Shown one piece after another: positions 31,930 to 37,146 of a stretch of 37,146 nucleotides of DNA. This DNA comes from a virus. The stretch covers positions 1 through 37,146 of IMG/VR virus record IMGVR_UViG_3300030098_005424; one strand, 5' to 3'. The translations under genes and the position numbers were made by a program. The notes below the pieces were generated by a model. That model was not told where the DNA came from and did no database searches. It saw nothing but the letters and a program-made list of their open reading frames with translations. Every line of letters starts with the position of its first letter. The stretch's first letter is position 1.

Positions 31930-32547
31930 ATGGCTACTGGAGATTCTAAATTATCAATATGTTCTGATTCGTTAATATTATTAGGTAGTTCTCCATTAAG
32001 TAGTTTTTCTGAGGGTACTGATTCAGCTCAAATTTGTGATCGAATATATGACGATACTAAGGATATGCTTTTAGGAATGTATCCTTGGTCATTTAGTTAT
32101 AAAAAAGTACAATTAGCTCAAACTGTTACTTCACCAACTACTGAATGGACTTATGAATATTCATTACCAGCTGATATGATTGGTTCAGGAGTAAGAGCGG
32201 TTTTTACTTCTAGTACAGCTGGAGCATCTCCGATAAATACTGGATGGGAAATTTTAGGAGATAAGCTAGTAACAAATGAAACTACTATTTATGTTGATTA
32301 TCAAACTTCACCATCAGAAGATGTTTTACCAACTTATTTTATTCAATTATTAAAATATTTTATGGCCTGGCATATTGCTGAAAGTGTTACAGATCAAATT
32401 ACAAAAGCTCAATATTTTCAAACCATTGCTGTTGGTTCAGCAAGTGAGAATATGAGAGGAGGAATGTTTAGACAAGCAACTCAAATAGATGGTCAAAATA
32501 GACCGAATTGGTCAATGGATGATTTTGATTTAACCGCTATTAGGTAA
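31930..32547 (+). CDS. Tail tubular protein A (gp11-like adaptor)
   Basis: A 205-residue protein with the T7 gp11-like pattern: an N-terminal helical segment (LSICSDSLILLGSSPLSSF), RIYDDTKDMLLGMYPWSFSYKKVQLA, WTYEYSLPADM and YVDYQT, with a helix at ILQLLKYFMAWHIAESV-like positions. The protein forms the ring joining portal to nozzle. AAAGG lies upstream of the ATG. The match to tail tubular A is good throughout. Confidence 0.85.
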   Translation: MATGDSKLSICSDSLILLGSSPLSSFSEGTDSAQICDRIYDDTKDMLLGMYPWSFSYKKVQLAQTVTSPTTEWTYEYSLPADMIGSGVRAVFTSSTAGASPINTGWEILGDKLVTNETTIYVDYQTSPSEDVLPTYFIQLLKYFMAWHIAESVTDQITKAQYFQTIAVGSASENMRGGMFRQATQIDGQNRPNWSMDDFDLTAIR

Positions 32548-32549
32548 AA

Positions 32550-34535
32550 ATGTCCAGGTTAATTAACATACAAACTAATTTTAGTATAGGAGAATTAGAT
32601 CCATTAGTAAGAGGTAGGGTTGATTTGCAGCAATATTATAACGCTTTACAAACTGCAAGTAATGTATTTATTCAACCTCAAGGCGGATTAAAAAGACGAG
32701 ATGGTTTAAAATATATAAGCGAGTTACCATCAGCTGCAAATCCTGGAAATGGGGTTCGATTAGTTCCTTTTGAATTTAGTACAGATGATTCATATATGTT
32801 TGCTTTGGTTCATCAACGAATTTATATTTTTAGAAATAATGCTTTAGTTACTAACATTAATTCTAGTGGAAATGATTATTTAGCAGTTTCTACTTTAACT
32901 TCCGTTATGTTAGATACAATTAAATATACTCAAAATGCAGATACTATTATTTTTGTTCATAAAGATTTAGCTCCAATTAAAATTGTAAGAGGTGGTGACC
33001 ATAACCTATGGACCTTATCGACTATTACTTTTAAAAATACTCCAGTTTATGCACCAACCATTACAACAAGTAATCCCTCCTCTACTATAACTCCAACTGG
33101 TACAAGTGGTAGTATAACAGTTAATGCTGGTTCAAGTATATTTTCATCATCCCACGAAAAACAATATATTAATTTAACAGAATCTTATGGTCGAATAAAA
33201 ATTGTTGAATATGTGTCAGCAACACAAGTTAAAGGAATTGTTGAAATTAATTTATTTAACAGTTCTCAAGTTGCATCTGGTGATTGGGAATTAGAAACTG
33301 GTTATGTTGATTCCTGGTCATCATCTAAAGGTTATCCAGTATCAGCTACTTTTCATCAAGGAAGATTATATTTTGGTGGAAGTAAATCACAACCAACGAC
33401 ATTTTGGGGTTCTGTTGTTGGTGATTTTTTTAATTTTAATTTAGGTGGTGGGCTTGACGATGAGTCGGTTACCGCAACTATAGCAACAGATAGTTTGAAT
33501 CAGATTGTTGATATTCACTCAGGCCGGGATTTGCAAATTTTCACGAGTGGCTCAGAATTTTACATCCCTCAGACCATTGACCAGGCAGTAACTCCTGAAA
33601 ATGTTTTAGTTAGAACCGCTACTAGAAATGGAACAAAACCTGGAGTACCGGTAGCTGGATTAGATTCAGGAACAATTTATATTCAAAGAAGTGGAAAGAT
33701 GTTAAATGAAATGGCTTTTACTGATACTGAACAAGCCTATAACACAGCTAACATATCATTATTAAGTTCTCATTTATTAAACAATCCAGTTGATATGGCA
33801 ATCCGAAGAAGTACAAGTACAGAAGAAACAGATAGGTTATTTGTAGTTAATTCAGGCGATGGTTCTATGAGCTGTTATTCTATACTTAGAAGTCAAAATG
33901 TTATAGCTCCATCTAAAGTTACTACTTCAGGAGAATTTTTAGCAGTAGGTGTTGATGTTGATACTATTTATACAATCGTTAAAAGAACGATTAATAGTGC
34001 TACAAAATATTTTGTTGAGGTATTTGATTCATCATTACATACAGATTCAGCTGTTTATGTATCAGCCTCAAGCACAACTGGTACAGCTGCACATTTACCA
34101 AGTTCAACAGTTGATATTATTAATGATGGAAATGTTGAGGAACAACAAACAACAAATGGAAGTGGAGTTGTTACTTTTGCCAGGGCATCAGCTAGTAATT
34201 ATGAAATGGGATTACCATTCTCATTAGAGGTAAAAACGATGCCGGTACAACCAAAATTTCAAGGAAGTGTATCAGCTAAAGGTTTTAAAAAAAGAATAAT
34301 AGAGGTAAATGCTGATGTTTACCAAAGTAAGGCAATGAGTGTTAATTCTCAATTAGTTCCCTTTAGAAGTTTTGGTGAGGATGTTTTAGACCAACCAGTT
34401 CAATCTTTTACTGGTGTTAAAAAGGTAGGACCATTATTAGGATTTAATGATGAGGGAACCATTACTATTACTCAATCAGTTCCATTAGAATTAAATTTAT
34501 TAGCATTAGACTATAAAGTGAGTATAGGAGGATAA
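32550..34535 (+). CDS. Tail nozzle protein (tail tubular B-like)
   Basis: A 661-residue protein with the phage nozzle pattern: NFSIGELDPLVRGRVDLQQYYNA, then GGLKRRDGLKYI, a beta-propeller-like middle (YPVSATFHQGRLYFGGS, SGSEFYIP) and a Ser/Thr-rich C-terminal half. Nozzle proteins extend the tail tube and hold the fibres. It is two bases after tail tubular A and two bases before the gp14-like gene, so the tail module is compact. Assignment to the nozzle family is good; fine detail is not possible by eye. Confidence 0.85.
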   Translation: MSRLINIQTNFSIGELDPLVRGRVDLQQYYNALQTASNVFIQPQGGLKRRDGLKYISELPSAANPGNGVRLVPFEFSTDDSYMFALVHQRIYIFRNNALVTNINSSGNDYLAVSTLTSVMLDTIKYTQNADTIIFVHKDLAPIKIVRGGDHNLWTLSTITFKNTPVYAPTITTSNPSSTITPTGTSGSITVNAGSSIFSSSHEKQYINLTESYGRIKIVEYVSATQVKGIVEINLFNSSQVASGDWELETGYVDSWSSSKGYPVSATFHQGRLYFGGSKSQPTTFWGSVVGDFFNFNLGGGLDDESVTATIATDSLNQIVDIHSGRDLQIFTSGSEFYIPQTIDQAVTPENVLVRTATRNGTKPGVPVAGLDSGTIYIQRSGKMLNEMAFTDTEQAYNTANISLLSSHLLNNPVDMAIRRSTSTEETDRLFVVNSGDGSMSCYSILRSQNVIAPSKVTTSGEFLAVGVDVDTIYTIVKRTINSATKYFVEVFDSSLHTDSAVYVSASSTTGTAAHLPSSTVDIINDGNVEEQQTTNGSGVVTFARASASNYEMGLPFSLEVKTMPVQPKFQGSVSAKGFKKRIIEVNADVYQSKAMSVNSQLVPFRSFGEDVLDQPVQSFTGVKKVGPLLGFNDEGTITITQSVPLELNLLALDYKVSIGG

Positions 34536-34536
34536 A

Positions 34537-35025
34537 ATGGAAACAATCGCTTTAGTCGCACCTTATATTTCAGCAGTTAGTACAGCAGTATCAGCTATTG
34601 GAGCAATTACTCAAGGTCAATACAAACAAACAGAATATAATGCTCAAGCTGAAATGACAAGACTTCAGGCCAGTAGAGATGCTTTAGAATATAATAGAAA
34701 AGCAGTTGCGGCATTAGATAAATCATTAGAAACATCAGCTGCAATTAATGCTCGAAGTGGTTCGGCTTTATTAGATCCATTTAGCGGATCAATGGGTAAT
34801 TTAACAATGTATGCTTTCGGAGAGGGTTATAAGGACTATACAACAGCTAAAAGAGGAGCTGACATAACATTAGGTATGGGTGAGTTCCAGGCAAAATTAT
34901 ATGAGCAAGCTGGAGATCAGGCTAGAAAGCAAGGAATTTATAATGCTATAGGAAAATTTGGTGAAACTGCAATGACAATAGGCAGTATAGGTTCAGTTCC
35001 TGATACTGGAGGATTAAAAGTATAA
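34537..35025 (+). CDS. Internal virion protein, gp14-like
   Basis: A 162-residue protein. The N-terminal hydrophobic segment (residues 4-25, APYISAVSTAVSAIGAIT) is followed by an Ala/Gln-rich helix (TEYNAQAEMTRLQASRDALEYNRKAV), then a Gly-rich tail. This matches the short gp14-like ejection proteins that line the outer-membrane channel in podoviruses. The stop overlaps the start of the larger ejection protein at 35025. Confidence 0.75.
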   Translation: METIALVAPYISAVSTAVSAIGAITQGQYKQTEYNAQAEMTRLQASRDALEYNRKAVAALDKSLETSAAINARSGSALLDPFSGSMGNLTMYAFGEGYKDYTTAKRGADITLGMGEFQAKLYEQAGDQARKQGIYNAIGKFGETAMTIGSIGSVPDTGGLKV

Positions 35026-37146
35026 TGGCAAGGAGTTTAAGATATAGAAGTATGGGTTATAGTTTAGCTCCAATTAGAAATGTTGATTTTGCTAATTTGA
35101 GAGAAAAACAAATTACCTCATCAATTATGCAACAACAAGCAGATAAGGTTACTAATTTTGCATTAAAAACATACGAAAAAGCTCAAATAAGAAAAGCTCA
35201 GGAAATGGCAGTAAAAGACCCTGAGGGAGTGTTATCACAATATGGAGGAAAAAAACCATTAACCTCAGCTGGAGCAGCTGCATTTGAACAAGCATCAGTT
35301 ATTTCAGCCGCTAAATTAGAAACTCAAGCGAGAAATGATTTAAGTGTTTTATTAACAGATTGGGAAACAAATCGTAAAAACCCACAAGATTTACAAGATA
35401 AAATAGATAATTTAAATACTGGATATTCTTCAGCATTACAAAACCTTGACCCAATAGCAGCTGCAAAATTAAATATGACATTATCTGTTTTAGGTCAAAG
35501 TACAATGAGTGATTATATTGGTAAGTGGTCCAAATGGGAAGATGAAAAAAACCAAACTGATTCTTTACTGGGATGGAATAGAAGAAAAAAGGATGGTGAA
35601 TTATTTGCTGCAAATCAAGGATTAACATTATCTGATGATGAGTTTGATTCAATTCTTGCGATTGATGTAGCAAATCATAGACAGTATCTTGAGGCTAGTA
35701 AATTTTCCGGAGATAAGGTTGCTAGTATGCTTTTAGATTATCAAGAGGATATTTATGCAGCTCAGGTTATTGCAAAATTTAATACAGCTCCTGATAAAAA
35801 TGAATTTATGGATAAAGTGTTTGAACCAGCAACTACTAAGAAAGATGGGTTGTTAAGAGGTTTAAATAGAGATGCTATTAAATCTTTAAGAACAAGTTTT
35901 AACAGAACTATAAGAAGTAGAAATAGTGAATCTAATTCAAAACTAACAGTTTACAATAAGGAATTTACACCAATAAAACAAGATATGTTTAAAGGGTATG
36001 ATGTTACTACTAGATTATCTGAGTTAAAACAAAAAGTAGAAAATGAACCTGATTCTAATAAAAAAGCAGAAATGATGAAAGACATACAATTATATGAGGT
36101 CTTTGGTCCTGAGATAAAAAGGGTAGCAAGTATGCCGGTTTCAGAAATAGATAGTAATGTTTTAATAATTAAAAATGAATTAAAAAAAAATGGGGTTACA
36201 GCATCAGAATCCTTAATTATGGAGGCTTTAGATAAAGTATCAACTGAGAAAAAAGGTGATGCTAAAATTGTAAAAGATAAAATTACCGAAATAGGAAATA
36301 TTATAAAAGCAAATAATACTCCTGACCAAAAAGAAATAAATAAACTTTCAGCAATGGTTAAAGGAATAGATGACCCAGGTGTTACAGAACAATATGAGGA
36401 ATTAGAAAGATTATACAATGTTGTAAAAAATCAAGACATAGTATCTATAAAAAGTGCTGTTGAAGATATTGAAAATTTAAAAGCAACTTTCAATCAAGAT
36501 GGAATTAATATTAATGAACAAGCAATAATCCAAACTTATCAAAATATTATAAAACAAAAAAAATCTGCATTAGCAAAAGACCCGGTTGAATATTACCAAA
36601 ACCAAGATAAAAGTTTTCCTGAAATAAATATGTCTAATGTTATTAGAAAAAACACTCAGGATACTGGAGTCATAAATGATGCGGCCAAACGATATGAATA
36701 TATGGTCCATAAAACTATGTTAGAAGATGGTGCAGTTTCTTTTAATATTTTAACAAAAGATGAATCAACTCAGATTTTTAATGAATTAGATTCAGCACCA
36801 AATGCAACACAAAAAATGACTATTTTAAATAATATAAGAACTGTGTTTGGAGATAAAAGCGATGAATTATTTAGTACAATGTTTAATGATTCTAATCAGC
36901 CTACCGCAAGAATTTATTCGCTTGTTGGAGAATTATCAGGGAGCAATCCTACATTAGCAACAAATATTTTAAAAGGTATGGAAAAAGAAAAGACCGGACA
37001 AATACTAACTACCGATAAATTTACAAAAAATGATATAAAAATAAAAACTCAAGATTTATTGAATGAATTACATATTGGTAGTGATATGAAAGGTTCAATG
37101 CTTGATGCTATGTATTATTCTATTTTAAATGATGGAGATATAGCAA
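35025..37146 (+). CDS. Large internal virion protein, cut by the right window edge
   Basis: The frame opens at ATG 35025 and is still open at the last base, giving 707 residues. It is Lys/Glu/Asn-rich and predominantly helical, with repeated short helices such as KAQEMAVKDPEGVL and DLQDKIDNLNTGY. There is no known enzymatic motif. The final 137 codons match the start of the window at about 90% residue identity, so the gene continues there and ends at 861. It is an ejection component by position. Confidence 0.75.
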   Translation, partial: MARSLRYRSMGYSLAPIRNVDFANLREKQITSSIMQQQADKVTNFALKTYEKAQIRKAQEMAVKDPEGVLSQYGGKKPLTSAGAAAFEQASVISAAKLETQARNDLSVLLTDWETNRKNPQDLQDKIDNLNTGYSSALQNLDPIAAAKLNMTLSVLGQSTMSDYIGKWSKWEDEKNQTDSLLGWNRRKKDGELFAANQGLTLSDDEFDSILAIDVANHRQYLEASKFSGDKVASMLLDYQEDIYAAQVIAKFNTAPDKNEFMDKVFEPATTKKDGLLRGLNRDAIKSLRTSFNRTIRSRNSESNSKLTVYNKEFTPIKQDMFKGYDVTTRLSELKQKVENEPDSNKKAEMMKDIQLYEVFGPEIKRVASMPVSEIDSNVLIIKNELKKNGVTASESLIMEALDKVSTEKKGDAKIVKDKITEIGNIIKANNTPDQKEINKLSAMVKGIDDPGVTEQYEELERLYNVVKNQDIVSIKSAVEDIENLKATFNQDGININEQAIIQTYQNIIKQKKSALAKDPVEYYQNQDKSFPEINMSNVIRKNTQDTGVINDAAKRYEYMVHKTMLEDGAVSFNILTKDESTQIFNELDSAPNATQKMTILNNIRTVFGDKSDELFSTMFNDSNQPTARIYSLVGELSGSNPTLATNILKGMEKEKTGQILTTDKFTKNDIKIKTQDLLNELHIGSDMKGSMLDAMYYSILNDGDIA
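36735..37146 (+). repeat. Right copy of the imperfect terminal repeat
   Basis: This copy pairs with 1-412. Of 22 mismatches, 16 change an amino acid (14 residues of 137) and 6 are silent, with the densest cluster around left-copy positions 206-230. In-frame substitutions without indels argue against sequencing error. Confidence 0.85.

Noticed and set aside
1-37146. tRNA genes and CRISPR arrays
   Set aside because: I saw no cloverleaf with a TTC-A/GG-type arm in the gaps and no regularly spaced direct repeats; the CGGACA motifs are irregularly spaced and in both orientations.
1-37146. T7-type RNA polymerase and phage DNA polymerase
   Set aside because: Looked for because the tail proteins are T7-like, but no reading frame carries their motifs; replication genes are of the Toprim/RepA type only.

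Overview
The window is an essentially complete, AT-rich genome of a short-tailed (podovirus-type) bacteriophage, cut open inside an internal virion protein gene. The first 412 bases match the last 412 bases (36735-37146) without gaps, at about 95% identity by hand count, and the same reading frame runs off the right edge and re-enters on the left. The simplest reading is a circular map of about 36.73 kb. The proteins match podoviruses with a T7-like tail and a BPP-1/BcepC6B-like head module: T7-type portal, Bbp19-like protein, tail tubular A, nozzle, ejection proteins and a T7-gp17-like fibre N-terminus. No RNA or DNA polymerase gene is present. Low GC, LamG/SPRY fibre domains and the gene set suggest a marine, probably alphaproteobacterial host; the sequence does not prove this.

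Layout. 1-7089: end of one ejection protein, an M15 peptidase and two very large internal virion proteins. 7138-12732: T7-type tail fibre, a large LamG/SPRY adhesin and a putative fibre-assembly protein. 12729-14514: small membrane proteins (putative holin and accessory proteins) and a PD-(D/E)XK-like nuclease, closed by a terminator. 14576-18538: the only leftward block, with a small serine recombinase, two winged-helix proteins, a YqaJ/lambda-type exonuclease and several small unknowns. 18539-18651: divergent promoter/operator region. 18652-24732: rightward early operon with a ribbon-helix-helix regulator, Hjc-like nuclease, SSB-like protein, Toprim/RepA-type primase-helicase, a 12-copy CGGACA cluster (candidate origin), a helix-turn-helix replication protein, a DUF3310 protein and a C5 DNA methyltransferase that wholly contains a second gene in another frame. 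24729-37146: packaging and structural genes (TerS, XRE regulator, TerL, GNAT, portal, scaffold, major capsid, tail tubular A, nozzle, ejection proteins).

How it works together. A recombinase and a regulator block divergent from the replication genes suggest a temperate phage. The recombinase is resolvase-sized rather than a large serine integrase. With an iteron-like array and a RepA-type helicase, this leaves open an extrachromosomal (phage-plasmid) prophage. Replication presumably borrows the host polymerase. The most notable features are the nested methyltransferase gene pair, a 1104-residue ejected protein with ParB-like and RelA/SpoT-like domains, the CGGACA array, and the allelic difference between the two window ends.
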